NCBI GenBank assembly: GCA_030836805.1
Contig: JAUPLS010000058.1
Span: 1-33,634, forward strand
DNA: 33,634 nt
Direction of reading: 5' to 3'
DNA from: Campylobacterota bacterium
GTDB taxonomy: Bacteria; Campylobacterota; Campylobacteria; Campylobacterales; Sulfurovaceae
The notes below the pieces were generated by a model. It was not told where the DNA came from and did not search any database. It was given only the letters and a program-made list of their open reading frames with translations. How positions within the stretch are numbered: the stretch's first letter is position 1; each line of letters begins with the position of its first letter. Below, piece after piece: positions 1 through 8,102 of the stretch. Both the position numbers and the translations under genes were made by a program.

Positions 1-111
1 CGAGGGAAGCCATACCAGCGCAACAACAAACCATGCCAGCTTGACGGCGAGCAAAAGCATCATGAATACTGTGATCTGCCTAAAAACTTTGGGTTTAAAA
101 AGATGTTTCAT
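1..111 (-). CDS. gspC: Type II secretion protein GspC-like, N-terminal fragment (cut by window edge)
   Basis: The frame opens with ATG at 111 and runs off the left edge after 37 codons. The visible peptide begins MKHLFKPKVFRQ and continues into one hydrophobic helix (about residues 13-35). This is the short cytoplasmic tail plus single inner-membrane anchor expected of GspC, the T2SS clamp protein linking the inner-membrane platform to the outer-membrane secretin. Its start overlaps the 3' end of the gspN-like gene by 17 bp, so it belongs to the leftward gspK-L-M-N operon. The GspC call rests on position and topology only, because the diagnostic periplasmic HR domain lies outside the window. 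Confidence 0.5.
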   Translation of the reverse strand, partial: MKHLFKPKVFRQITVFMMLLLAVKLAWFVVALVWLPS

Positions 112-610
112 AGTACCACCCCTTCTCGTCTTGCTGAAGCCGTGATTTTATCGTCTCGATATTTTTAGCTTCGATCAAATCAAGGCGCAATTTACGTTCT
201 TTGAGATTTGCATTCCCCTCTATGGTACCAAAATCACAATTTGCATTCAAAGAGACATTCAAAATAGAAAGCAATGTGTGCCTAAGTGTCATATCCCCTA
301 TATGTTCAGGAGCCGTCTCCCTTAAAGACTCATCAAGTAAAATATTTAGAATTTTTATCTTCGAATAAAAAAGCAAAGTAAAAAGTTCCATCTTCTCAAT
401 CGTCACAATTTTGATACCCTTGATAGAGATAGAAGGATTTTCAATATATAAATAAAACCATCCCTCTTTTAGTGTTTCGCCGTCGATTCGAATTTCTTGT
501 TGTTCAAGCACCTCTTCTAGCTTATAATAAAGTTCTTTTTTGGGCATAAATGCAAGCACACCGAACCAAATCAAAAAAAGCCCCAAAAACATTTTTTTTA
601 CCATTTGCAT
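95..610 (-). CDS. gspN: GspN-like type II secretion protein
   Basis: A 171-residue protein with one N-terminal membrane segment (about residues 6-23) and a periplasmic beta-rich domain. The phrase GTIEGNANL in the C-terminal third resembles the layered beta-sheet (AsmA/GspN-like) fold. It follows gspM with a 13-bp overlap; a GGAG at 616-619 supports ATG 610 rather than the in-frame ATG at 604. Position between gspM and a gspC-like gene matches T2SS operons that carry gspN. The sequence is weakly conserved and shorter than proteobacterial GspN (about 250 aa), so the call is mainly positional. Confidence 0.5.
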   Translation of the reverse strand: MQMVKKMFLGLFLIWFGVLAFMPKKELYYKLEEVLEQQEIRIDGETLKEGWFYLYIENPSISIKGIKIVTIEKMELFTLLFYSKIKILNILLDESLRETAPEHIGDMTLRHTLLSILNVSLNANCDFGTIEGNANLKERKLRLDLIEAKNIETIKSRLQQDEKGWYYETSF

Positions 611-999
611 CTAAGCTCCACGCGATAAACTGAACCTGATTGATGTATTGATAGGGCCTCTATCTCTACAGCAAGATTTAAAATCTTAGTTACAAGCTTA
701 TTGAGTTCACTTGCACTTAAATTTTCATAAATTGCAGTGAGCTTTTTGCCCGTTTTGCTCCATTTTACTTTGGATTCGGGGATCAATCCTTGAAGCTGGT
801 CTACTTTTGATGCTGTGTTTTTGTTGCCCCATATTTTCTGGAGAGCAACAGTTTCTCTGAATTCATCAACAGAACGCTTCATACTGTTTGCATTTTCGGC
901 TTGCTTAAAGACCTGTTCATATTTATAGAGATATGCCCCGGACATCATAAAAAGTGCTACCAATACAATCAGTTCATTTTGGTATCTCTTTATGCTCAT
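598..999 (-). CDS. gspM: GspM-like type II secretion protein
   Basis: A 133-residue bitopic membrane protein. It has a short cytoplasmic start (MSIKRYQNE), one helix at about residues 10-25, a coiled-coil-like stretch, and a C-terminal domain ending VYRVELRCKW that looks like the ferredoxin-like fold of GspM/PilO. In T2SS, GspM dimerises with GspL in the inner-membrane platform. Its ATG overlaps the gspL stop codon (ATGA) and a G-rich stretch lies just upstream, so translation is probably coupled. Identity is low in this family; size, topology and position after gspL carry the call. Confidence 0.6.
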   Translation of the reverse strand: MSIKRYQNELIVLVALFMMSGAYLYKYEQVFKQAENANSMKRSVDEFRETVALQKIWGNKNTASKVDQLQGLIPESKVKWSKTGKKLTAIYENLSASELNKLVTKILNLAVEIEALSIHQSGSVYRVELRCKW

Positions 1000-1928
1000 A
1001 GCGCCCCCTCTATTTGCACATCGGTACTACCTGGGACAATAGATGTATTGAATTGTTCTTTTTTTGCCAATCCCTGCAATTGTTTTGCGGTCCTCTCGTC
1101 CCTGCAAACAAACCGTGCCTTAAAGTTCTTCTCATCTATTTGCAAAGAAGAGAGTGCTACCCCTTTAAAAATCATAGCCGAAAGCGCTTTGATTGTCTCT
1201 CTTTTCTTTCTTTCCTTGGCATCAATCGCTTTATATTTTGAGGCGATACTCTCTCTTGCGTACTTACTTTGCAGCGAGGGGTATATTGCGGTCAGCTCCT
1301 CTATCTCTCGTTGCTGTTGCTTGGAAGCTTGACCATGCCGCATTCCCTCGACAACATACATTATCCCAAAAACTATCAAAACACCGGCAATTACAACCGC
1401 TTGGGACAAGCTCAAAATCGATCCATAGGCATCATGCAGCGATACGCCTCTTGAGGGGGCAAAATTTGAATTAAACATTCCTGTTTGCGGCATTTCGCTT
1501 AACGCCATCGCAGGGACAACGACAGCAGTATTGTCAATCACCGCAAGAATCTCCCTTTCTCCGAGCGACACTGGGTTTTGCAGTATCTCCAGTGCCTGCT
1601 GAGCAAAATAAAGTTTAGAGATCTTCTCTGGCTTTATTCCTTTTTTACTCAAAAAATCCGTAATTTTCTTGATGCTGTACGCAATAAATACCCATGCATC
1701 TTCTTCTTTAAAAACAAAATATTCATAGGCCCAGTTTCGTTCAAGCAAGCCTTCAAACAATGAAGGAGCTATTTTTTTTGCCTGGTATAAATATTTAATC
1801 GGCAATATTTCTTTTTTGAGGGTATAAAACTGGGGTGTCAGCAGTACATTCACACTTTTTGTCGGCGAAATAGGCTCCATCCCCGCATGCACAAGAATCA
1901 ATTCTTTTTTATTTGCTATCAAATTCAA
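996..1928 (-). CDS. gspL: GspL-like type II secretion platform protein
   Basis: A 310-residue protein with a cytoplasmic actin-like region (about 1-165), one membrane helix (about 173-192, AVVIAGVLIVFGIMYVV), and a periplasmic part with a coiled-coil linker and a small alpha/beta domain ending in VQIEGAL. This is the GspL/PilM-N layout, which couples the secretion ATPase GspE to the inner-membrane platform. It is shorter than typical GspL (about 400 aa). The start is uncertain: TTG at 1928 overlaps gspK by 20 bp, no ATG is available near it, and the only purine-rich RBS lies about 12 bases upstream. Confidence 0.6.
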   Translation of the reverse strand: MNLIANKKELILVHAGMEPISPTKSVNVLLTPQFYTLKKEILPIKYLYQAKKIAPSLFEGLLERNWAYEYFVFKEEDAWVFIAYSIKKITDFLSKKGIKPEKISKLYFAQQALEILQNPVSLGEREILAVIDNTAVVVPAMALSEMPQTGMFNSNFAPSRGVSLHDAYGSILSLSQAVVIAGVLIVFGIMYVVEGMRHGQASKQQQREIEELTAIYPSLQSKYARESIASKYKAIDAKERKKRETIKALSAMIFKGVALSSLQIDEKNFKARFVCRDERTAKQLQGLAKKEQFNTSIVPGSTDVQIEGAL

Positions 1929-2814
1929 AATATTTTATCTCTCCTCGGCTTTGCATAAAAGTGAATCCAAATTTTTTGTTTCCATAAGGAAACCGAACTT
2001 CACACTCCGACTCATCCACAAATCCTTTAGAAAAAAGTTTTTCATACTTCGCATACTCCCCGCCGCTACTCTCCACAAATGACTGCAGGGCTGTTTCACC
2101 GACTATCCAACCTTCTTCGACAAGCGCTATATCAAAATCAAAAAGCAAAGAGATAAGCTCCGCAGACAAATAGTTTCCGTCCATCTGCTCAATCCCTGTA
2201 TCAAAAACAAAAAATTTTTCCCAAGGAATATCGTTTACTTTTGCATCATCTGCTTCGAATTGATACTGTGTGATGATACGCTCAAATTGTTCACGCGATA
2301 TAATACCATTTTTTTGAACAAGCCTGTGCTGCTCTTTTTGAACCCATTTTTTAGCCCCCCCTATCTCCTCAAGGAGCAACTCCTGCAATCTTCCTGCATC
2401 TTCTATGCTATAGGCCTGAGCAATACTGTCAAACACCTGTCGAGCAGCGGTATGGAATACCTCCATAGTCTGATTATTCTCCAGGCCCAACCAATTAATG
2501 TTGATGCCGTTTGCCAGAGGACGACACTTGACTGTCACAGAAAATTCTCCTTCCGGCGAATTAAGTGGAATGGGGTATGAATAGAGCAACTCCATGATTG
2601 ATTTTTTATTTTTCCCAAGCTTCTTAAATGCATTTTGCATATCCACATAATATAGATTGGCTTGTATCATCGCTTTTGTCTGCACTGCATCTTCTCTCAC
2701 CTCATCCAGATAGCTTAAAAGCACACCTGCCAATGCGATCATAACGGACAATACAGAAAGGGTAATAATAAGCGCAAATCCATTTCTGGTTTTGCATCGA
2801 ACCGTTTTATCCAT
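1909..2814 (-). CDS. gspK: GspK-like minor pseudopilin
   Basis: A 301-residue type II pseudopilin. The prepilin motif is RNG^FALIITLSV with Gly12 before the cleavage site. Mature position +5 is Ile rather than the Glu seen in other pilins, which is the hallmark of GspK, the tip pseudopilin. A large domain follows the N-terminal helix, with the NGININWLG phrase that recalls the GspK/SAM-like domain (NVNTA in classical GspK). It is the first leftward gene and is divergent from gspG across a 62-bp gap, so the two arms of the T2SS locus probably share a promoter region. Confidence 0.8.
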   Translation of the reverse strand: MDKTVRCKTRNGFALIITLSVLSVMIALAGVLLSYLDEVREDAVQTKAMIQANLYYVDMQNAFKKLGKNKKSIMELLYSYPIPLNSPEGEFSVTVKCRPLANGININWLGLENNQTMEVFHTAARQVFDSIAQAYSIEDAGRLQELLLEEIGGAKKWVQKEQHRLVQKNGIISREQFERIITQYQFEADDAKVNDIPWEKFFVFDTGIEQMDGNYLSAELISLLFDFDIALVEEGWIVGETALQSFVESSGGEYAKYEKLFSKGFVDESECEVRFPYGNKKFGFTFMQSRGEIKYFEFDSK

Positions 2815-2846
2815 CTAAAAGCTCTATTGAAGTAAAATTTGTAGAT

Positions 2847-2852
2847 TATTAT
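2847..2852 (+). promoter_or_regulatory. Putative -10 element of gspG
   Basis: TATTAT in the 62-bp gspK-gspG divergent gap, about 25 bp before the gspG ATG, followed by an AAGGA ribosome binding site at about 2866-2870. Campylobacterota promoters rely mainly on the -10 box, so no -35 was required. Low-information match. Confidence 0.35.
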
Positions 2853-2876
2853 ACCCAAGCAAACTAAGGATCATTC

Positions 2877-3308
2877 ATGAAAAAAAATAAATATTACAGA
2901 AAAGCTTTTACACTCATAGAACTACTCATTGTTATTGTAATATTGGGCGGACTTGCCGCAGTGGTTGCCCCCGGACTGATGGACGCGGCAGATGAAGCCA
3001 AAAGAGATACCGTTTGCCTCAAGATGAATGATCTCAAAAAACGTTTTGATATGTTTAAACTTGATAACGGTATCTACCCTGACACCGAGGAAGGTTTTGA
3101 GGCACTGCTGAGTAATCCGGATGCAGAAAAATATCCGAATTACCGTACGCAACCTTACCTCAAGGAACTACCAAAAGATGCATGGAAAACCCCTTTCGTC
3201 TATATCAATAAGGGTGAAGATATAGAAATCATCAGTTATGCTGCAGACCGAAAAGAGGGGGGAGAAAACAATAACAAAGATATACTCTTTAGTGAGTGTA
3301 GCCAATAA
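2877..3308 (+). CDS. gspG: GspG major pseudopilin of type II secretion
   Basis: A 143-residue protein with the prepilin signature KAFTLIELLIVIVILGGLA near the N-terminus. Cleavage is expected after Ala10, leaving Phe+1 and Glu+5 (residue 15). The rest matches GspG: helix, then LDNGIYPDTEEGFEALL, then DAWKTPFVYI, with the C-terminal acidic/Gly region that binds calcium in this family. GspG forms the pseudopilus shaft that pushes substrates through the secretin. Ala replaces the usual Gly at -1, which prepilin peptidases tolerate. An AAGGA ribosome binding site supports the ATG. Confidence 0.93.
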   Translation: MKKNKYYRKAFTLIELLIVIVILGGLAAVVAPGLMDAADEAKRDTVCLKMNDLKKRFDMFKLDNGIYPDTEEGFEALLSNPDAEKYPNYRTQPYLKELPKDAWKTPFVYINKGEDIEIISYAADRKEGGENNNKDILFSECSQ

Positions 3309-3316
3309 GCATCCCC

Positions 3317-3859
3317 ATGACGCAACCGGTAAAGCAGCATCAGGGGTTTACGCTCATAGAATTGCTGGTGGTGATCCTTTTAATCTCTTTGGTCTATTTT
3401 TTAGGATTGAGCGGTGTAGAAAAAATGGGTGCCAAGCCCAGTCCTCTCACCCCGCTTAATCTCAAATCAACACTTTTAAAATCTCATGCCGTCTCAAAGC
3501 ATGCAACGCTTATGTGCCTAAACAACTGCCGAACATGTTATCTAAGGCATGGAATGTATGGATCTTTTGAAGTGTATGAAAACGGTATAGACCTTGCAGA
3601 CACCCAAGCATACACGCTCAACAACAGAAATGATCTGGTAGATCTTGAATATGGACGCTATAAAGATGATAAAATATGTCTTTTGATAGATTTTTATCCC
3701 AATGGAAGCAGCACACAAATTATCTTAAAACAAAAAGACAAAGCCTATTTCCTTCCTGCTTTTTTTGGAGAACCAAAAGAAGTCAAAACGATTGAAGAAG
3801 CAAAAGATCTTTGGCTCAAAAACAATGCACTTTTGTCCGATAAGGGAGATTTCTATTGA
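3317..3859 (+). CDS. gspH: GspH-like minor pseudopilin with CxxxCxxC motif
   Basis: A 180-residue prepilin with the classical site QG^FTLIELLVVILL (Gly10, Phe11, Glu15). The body after the helix is not strongly like any one family; position after gspG and size fit GspH. It carries three clustered cysteines, Cys67, Cys71 and Cys74 (CLNNCRTC), and a fourth in DDKICLLID, unusual for a minor pseudopilin and possibly disulfide-forming in the periplasm. It begins 8 bp after the gspG stop with a weak RBS and ends overlapping the next gene's TTG start. Confidence 0.7.
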   Translation: MTQPVKQHQGFTLIELLVVILLISLVYFLGLSGVEKMGAKPSPLTPLNLKSTLLKSHAVSKHATLMCLNNCRTCYLRHGMYGSFEVYENGIDLADTQAYTLNNRNDLVDLEYGRYKDDKICLLIDFYPNGSSTQIILKQKDKAYFLPAFFGEPKEVKTIEEAKDLWLKNNALLSDKGDFY

Positions 3860-4263
3860 AACCGCTGCGCTCCGCTTTCACCATTATAGAGGTTCTTATA
3901 TCGGTTTTGATTATTTCTGTATCCATTATCTTTGTCCTAAAGCTACACAGCAGTAATCATCAGGAGGCTGTTTACATCTCGGAAAGAAACAAACTCTCTT
4001 TGCAGGATTCACTCTATTTGACCCCTTCCGTTTTACGGTATCACAAAGACACCAAAGATGCTTATACTCTTTTGCAAAATGATTTTCACATAGAATCATC
4101 CAAAAGCAAAGAGATATTGAAAAAAAACAAAAGAACCATTTTTATTCCTGAGTCCAGGCAAACTCTCCCTTCCGAAGAAGAAGAATATGACTATGCGACG
4201 ACTTTTAATCAAATTTTACTCAAAGATGCACACTCTTCAAGCTATTTTCGATTTAGTTTTTAG
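3856..4263 (+). CDS. GspI/GspJ-like minor pseudopilin
   Basis: A 135-residue prepilin. The motif is SA^FTIIEVLISVLIIS, with Ala7 before the cleavage site and Glu12 at mature +5. This matches minor pseudopilins of the GspI/GspJ/PilV type. The start is a TTG at 3856 that overlaps the upstream TGA (TTGA), suggesting translational coupling; no ATG is available nearby and the motif must be included. The C-terminal half has no recognised domain. It is the last rightward gene before the convergent exosortase, whose 3' end it overlaps by 11 bp. Confidence 0.65.
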   Translation: MKPLRSAFTIIEVLISVLIISVSIIFVLKLHSSNHQEAVYISERNKLSLQDSLYLTPSVLRYHKDTKDAYTLLQNDFHIESSKSKEILKKNKRTIFIPESRQTLPSEEEEYDYATTFNQILLKDAHSSSYFRFSF

Positions 4264-4750
4264 GTTTTGGGCGCGTTTTAATAAAGGCAAAAAAAAGCAA
4301 CAATCCCAGAGCCATCAGCAAAAAATTTCCCAAAAGATCATGCGCCCAATAAAAATTGTCTCTTCCGCCTTCACGCTGGACAAAATATACTACTATTAAC
4401 ACTCTCAAAATATTTGTGACGGTAAACGATAGATATCCGATGAACATCCAAATGATTTTAGGCAACACCCCCGAGGGGTACGCAAGAATGGAAGCAAATA
4501 AAAAAAGGATGGGTATCATGCCGTTACAAGCTTGCGTAATGACAATCTTATAGTGTGAACTGATCCGAATATCAATACCTTGAATCTGCTGTGAACCTAA
4601 AAACTCTTCCAAAAAAAAGAGTGTCAGCTTGGTTTGCATTTGATTCAATGCGATAGATATTTCCGAAGTAGGTGCGTACAAAAACACAAACAACAATGCC
4701 AGAAAAAAGAAATAAAGGACGACAAACCGGTTCATCTTTGTTCGCACCAT
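4253..4750 (-). CDS. Exosortase H (XrtH)-like transpeptidase
   Basis: A 165-residue, highly hydrophobic protein with about four membrane helices and the three conserved exosortase/archaeosortase residues in order: Cys75 (QACNGM), Arg116 (TNILRVLIV) and His137 (WAHDLLGNF). These form the active site that cleaves C-terminal sorting signals of exported proteins. Short length and the ACNG context resemble XrtH, whose known targets carry an IPTLxxWG-CTERM tail. No protein in this window ends in such a signal. It lies between the pseudopilins and mscS, convergent with the former. ATG 4750 has no clear RBS; ATG 4735 (MNRFVV) is an alternative. Confidence 0.8.
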   Translation of the reverse strand: MVRTKMNRFVVLYFFFLALLFVFLYAPTSEISIALNQMQTKLTLFFLEEFLGSQQIQGIDIRISSHYKIVITQACNGMIPILFLFASILAYPSGVLPKIIWMFIGYLSFTVTNILRVLIVVYFVQREGGRDNFYWAHDLLGNFLLMALGLLLFFAFIKTRPKPKN

Positions 4751-4786
4751 AATACAAAAAAACCCATTGCGGGCCTAAACAAACTT

Positions 4787-6601
4787 CTAACGCAATGCAT
4801 TCAGTACACGGCGGTCTTTTATGTGCAAATCCAACTGAGGGTGGGGCATGGCTATACCATGGGCGCTAAGCGTATCATAAATCAAAATAAGAAGTTCTGA
4901 TTTTGTAGAAGGCTTAATCCCCTCAATCCAAACAAGAAGATCCAGTTCGATGAAACTTTCACCAACCGCGCGCATCCAAACCGCAGGTTTTCTTCTGGGC
5001 ACGTCCCTAAGTAGTTTGACATTGCTTGCAAGCACTGCTTCCAAAATCAATGATCTTACTTTTTTGATATTGGTGCCGTAGGGAACTTTAAACGGTATAT
5101 AGATTCTGCGTATGCGATCTTCAAAAGTAAGGTTGATTACCTGGCCATCAATCAGATCACTGTTGGGAACAATCATGTCAATATTGTCAATGGTTCTCAC
5201 TACGGTTGCCCTAAACCCTATGTCTATCACTTTTCCCGTCAATGTTTCATTGATGCGAACATAATCTCCGATCTTAATATATTTTTCGCTTAACAAAATC
5301 ATCCCGGAAATCATGCTTGAAACAATACTTCTCAATGCAAACCCAACCCCGATAGAAAGTGCACCGGCGATTACAGCCAAATTGGCAACACTCAATCCGA
5401 TACTGCTCATTGCAACAACAAATGCAATAAAAATAATGAAAGTTGAACCCATGTTTGCTACAACTTTAATGGAAACAGCCCTCATATCTTTGCGTTTTTT
5501 ATGTAACTTTGTAAAGAGGGTAAAATAAATTTTTGCGATAAAAAATCCTAAAAGCAAAATGACAAGCATTTTCAATATACTCAAAAAACTTATCGGTGTT
5601 TCATCAAGCACGACAAAAGGTGTACGGATATAGGAAAAAATGTTCTCATATGTTGTCAAAAGGTTCTCTTTGATCGTCAAAACATTATAGTTGATTGAAT
5701 CTCCGCTACCCTTGGTCAATTTCTCTAGCTCTACAAGTTTGGCATTGTAAAGTGCATTTTCGCCGGAAAACTGCTTAAGAATTGACCGGAATTCTTTTTC
5801 TTGCAAAAGTACTGCTTTAATATTTTTTTGCTGGAAATAATACAATCCTGCCAATAATCTTTTATCTGCAAGCGCCCTAAGGACTCCATCCCGCTCATTC
5901 TCTGTTTTTTTGAATGTATCTGCGAGCTTTGGAGAAATAGTCTCCTGGGAAAGAAGCTCCCGTTCTTTTGAAAGGTTGGCGGCGATAAGTTTTTTGTTAA
6001 GGCGTTCTATTTCTTTTTGACTTTTTGCAATAGACACCTCATAGGCCTGCAGCTCAAATTTAACGCGCGGTATAAGCATAGATAAAACCTTATCGCCTTC
6101 TGAAATAAACTGTTCATAGTTTTTAATAGATATTCCATCATAACGCTGCTTGAGCTTGTAGTAGGCAAACTGAAGCTGATAGAGTCGCAGACTTTCATGC
6201 TGCAAATCAGAGATTCCCTCAATACGTTTTTTAAGATAGGAAAGTTTCTCCTGAATGAACATCTGGTTTGCTTCAAGCTTGCTTTTCTCCTTAAGCGCAG
6301 AAGCGACAATATCAAACAATCCTATATATTCATCGTCTTTTATCTGCTCTTTTTCGATCAGTGAGGTGCTGAGTGTCTGAATCGGCGGCTCTTTTACGAT
6401 TAGTATGCGGAGTTTTTCAAGCAGTGTCTTTTCGCTTCGCAAACGCTCTTTGGCTTCATCGTCCATTGCTGTATCATAAGAAAGTTTCTCGGCCAACTGG
6501 TCATAATATGCGAGTGTATTTTCACCTTCATATAAATTTGTATCTATCTGTACGCCCAGCAATGATATGGTTAAAAAAACTGCGCCTACAAAAATCTTCA
6601 C
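4787..6601 (-). CDS. Large MscS-family mechanosensitive channel
   Basis: About 604 residues from the chosen GTG at 6601, which is followed by a hydrophobic signal-like segment and preceded by a purine-rich GGGAGAGAAGAAGA. A long periplasmic, coiled-coil-rich region (about 30-320) precedes membrane helices at about 339-361 and 383-402. The MscS pore helix follows, with the Gly/Ala-rich stretch AGALSIGVGFALRSIVS (about 411-427) and the beta domain (KIGDYVRI, IVPNSDLI). These channels vent solutes during hypo-osmotic shock. The open frame continues upstream to ATG 6778, but that extension is Cys-rich, lacks a signal and lies against the gspF promoter region. Confidence 0.85.
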   Translation of the reverse strand: MKIFVGAVFLTISLLGVQIDTNLYEGENTLAYYDQLAEKLSYDTAMDDEAKERLRSEKTLLEKLRILIVKEPPIQTLSTSLIEKEQIKDDEYIGLFDIVASALKEKSKLEANQMFIQEKLSYLKKRIEGISDLQHESLRLYQLQFAYYKLKQRYDGISIKNYEQFISEGDKVLSMLIPRVKFELQAYEVSIAKSQKEIERLNKKLIAANLSKERELLSQETISPKLADTFKKTENERDGVLRALADKRLLAGLYYFQQKNIKAVLLQEKEFRSILKQFSGENALYNAKLVELEKLTKGSGDSINYNVLTIKENLLTTYENIFSYIRTPFVVLDETPISFLSILKMLVILLLGFFIAKIYFTLFTKLHKKRKDMRAVSIKVVANMGSTFIIFIAFVVAMSSIGLSVANLAVIAGALSIGVGFALRSIVSSMISGMILLSEKYIKIGDYVRINETLTGKVIDIGFRATVVRTIDNIDMIVPNSDLIDGQVINLTFEDRIRRIYIPFKVPYGTNIKKVRSLILEAVLASNVKLLRDVPRRKPAVWMRAVGESFIELDLLVWIEGIKPSTKSELLILIYDTLSAHGIAMPHPQLDLHIKDRRVLNALR

Positions 6602-6850
6602 TCTTCTTCTCTCCCAAATAAAATCTTTGCACAATATGCACTCTGCATTTATGCATTTATAGAATGTTATCATACCATTTTTTCCAGCACATAAGAAGCC
6701 ATTCCTTTCAAGAAAAGCAAAAGGTGCTCCATTTGGCATTACGAAATTTTTCCTTCTTGATTGTCGCAGTGCATTCAAAACAAAGACAATCTAAAAACCA
6801 AAGCAAAAAAAGTTATAATATCAACAATCAACAATAAGGATATTGGCTCA
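6602..6850. other. Divergent mscS-gspF intergenic region (249 bp)
   Basis: This AT-rich stretch separates the two divergent genes. It holds the expected promoters in both directions and an AAGGAT ribosome binding site for gspF near 6836-6841. No hairpin, repeat or convincing small gene was seen. Confidence 0.4.
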
Positions 6851-8068
6851 ATGCTCTTTAAGTATAAAGGTTTTGACAAAACAGGCAAAAAAGCCAAAGG
6901 CACGATAACTGCGAGTAGTGCAGAAGAAGCCGCCCAAAAACTTCGTAATCAAAATATCTACTACGAATCATTGACAGCCACAAAAGAATTTTCCTTTGAA
7001 GTGTTTTCAAAACGCCAAATGCAAGGAGAACAGCTTAGTACTTTTTCCAAAGAACTTTCCTCTTATCTTGGTTCGGGCATGACCATACTTACTGCTATCA
7101 AATTGATGGAAAATCAGCATGAACAAGAAAAAAAATATCTCTCTTTTTTAAACTCTATTAAAACAATGGTAGACGAAGGCAAATCTCTCTACCACGCACT
7201 TAATGCCCAAAAAGTCTATGCTTTGCCTGAATTTTATCTACAGAGCCTTAATGTCGCCGGGCAAAGCGGCAAGATGGTTGAAGTGCTTATCAATATGGGA
7301 AATTTTTTCTCTGCACAGAATAAAGTAAAAAAACAGGTTAAGGGTGCAATGGTCTACCCTTCCATCATCTTTACCGTAGCCATTGCAATGACTGCTTTTT
7401 TGATCACATTTGTAGTGCCAAAAATTACCGGTATTTTTGAAGATACCAATCAAAAACTACCACCCATTACACAGTTTGTGCTTCACATCAGTGACTTTTT
7501 AACCAGACATTACCTTGCCTTAATTATGGGGATTGTTTTAATTATCGCGATCTACAAACTGGCTTATGCAAAAAGTGAAAGTTTCCATAAATTTATCGAT
7601 ACTTTATGGCTTAAATCACCCGTAATAAGCACATTAATCCAAAATCATGAATTAGGAAGGTTTTCCTACATCCTTTCATTGATGTTGAGCTCCGGGGTAG
7701 CTTATGCGCAAGCAGTCAGACTTGCCACTGCTACTTTTGGAAATTATGCCTTGAAAGATCTTTTTGAAAAAGCCGCCACTAAAGTCATGGAGGGAAACAA
7801 ACTCTCAAATTCTCTGCAGGCAACCAAGGGAGCCAAACCAAAAAGAAACTTTATGCAATCCCTTGCCCTAGGAGAAGAGTCAAGCGAAGTAGCTAATATT
7901 TTAGGCAATATCTCCAAGCTCTACACCGAAGAGAATGAAGATAGACTTAAAATCTTGCTGGCACTACTTGAGCCGGTAATGATGCTTTTCATCGGCGCAG
8001 TAGTAGGTATTATCGTTTCTGCAATGCTGCTTCCTATCTTTACTATGACCCAAGGGCTTTCACGCTAA
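6851..8068 (+). CDS. gspF: GspF inner-membrane platform protein of type II secretion
   Basis: A 405-residue protein from ATG 6851 (MLFKYKGFDKTGKKAKG), the standard GspF/PilC start; an in-frame extension upstream overlaps mscS and is unlikely. It contains the two GspF repeats (about 60-185 and 270-390) and three membrane helices, one following VKGAMVYPSIIF and the last in EPVMMLFIGAVVGIIVSAML. GspF is the polytopic platform that interacts with GspE and GspL. It lies about 2.6 kb from the other rightward gsp genes, so the locus is broken by xrtH and mscS. gspE and gspD are presumably left of the window. Confidence 0.92.
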   Translation: MLFKYKGFDKTGKKAKGTITASSAEEAAQKLRNQNIYYESLTATKEFSFEVFSKRQMQGEQLSTFSKELSSYLGSGMTILTAIKLMENQHEQEKKYLSFLNSIKTMVDEGKSLYHALNAQKVYALPEFYLQSLNVAGQSGKMVEVLINMGNFFSAQNKVKKQVKGAMVYPSIIFTVAIAMTAFLITFVVPKITGIFEDTNQKLPPITQFVLHISDFLTRHYLALIMGIVLIIAIYKLAYAKSESFHKFIDTLWLKSPVISTLIQNHELGRFSYILSLMLSSGVAYAQAVRLATATFGNYALKDLFEKAATKVMEGNKLSNSLQATKGAKPKRNFMQSLALGEESSEVANILGNISKLYTEENEDRLKILLALLEPVMMLFIGAVVGIIVSAMLLPIFTMTQGLSR

Positions 8069-8102
8069 AAGCATCTCTAGAATACTCAAAAAGGAAACAA
8101 AT

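Noticed and set aside
6602-6778. N-terminal extension of the MscS protein with a Cys-rich stretch (CINAECILC)
   Set aside because: The extension places about 60 polar, Cys-rich residues before a signal-like segment and covers the gspF promoter region. GTG 6601 with a purine-rich RBS explains the start better.
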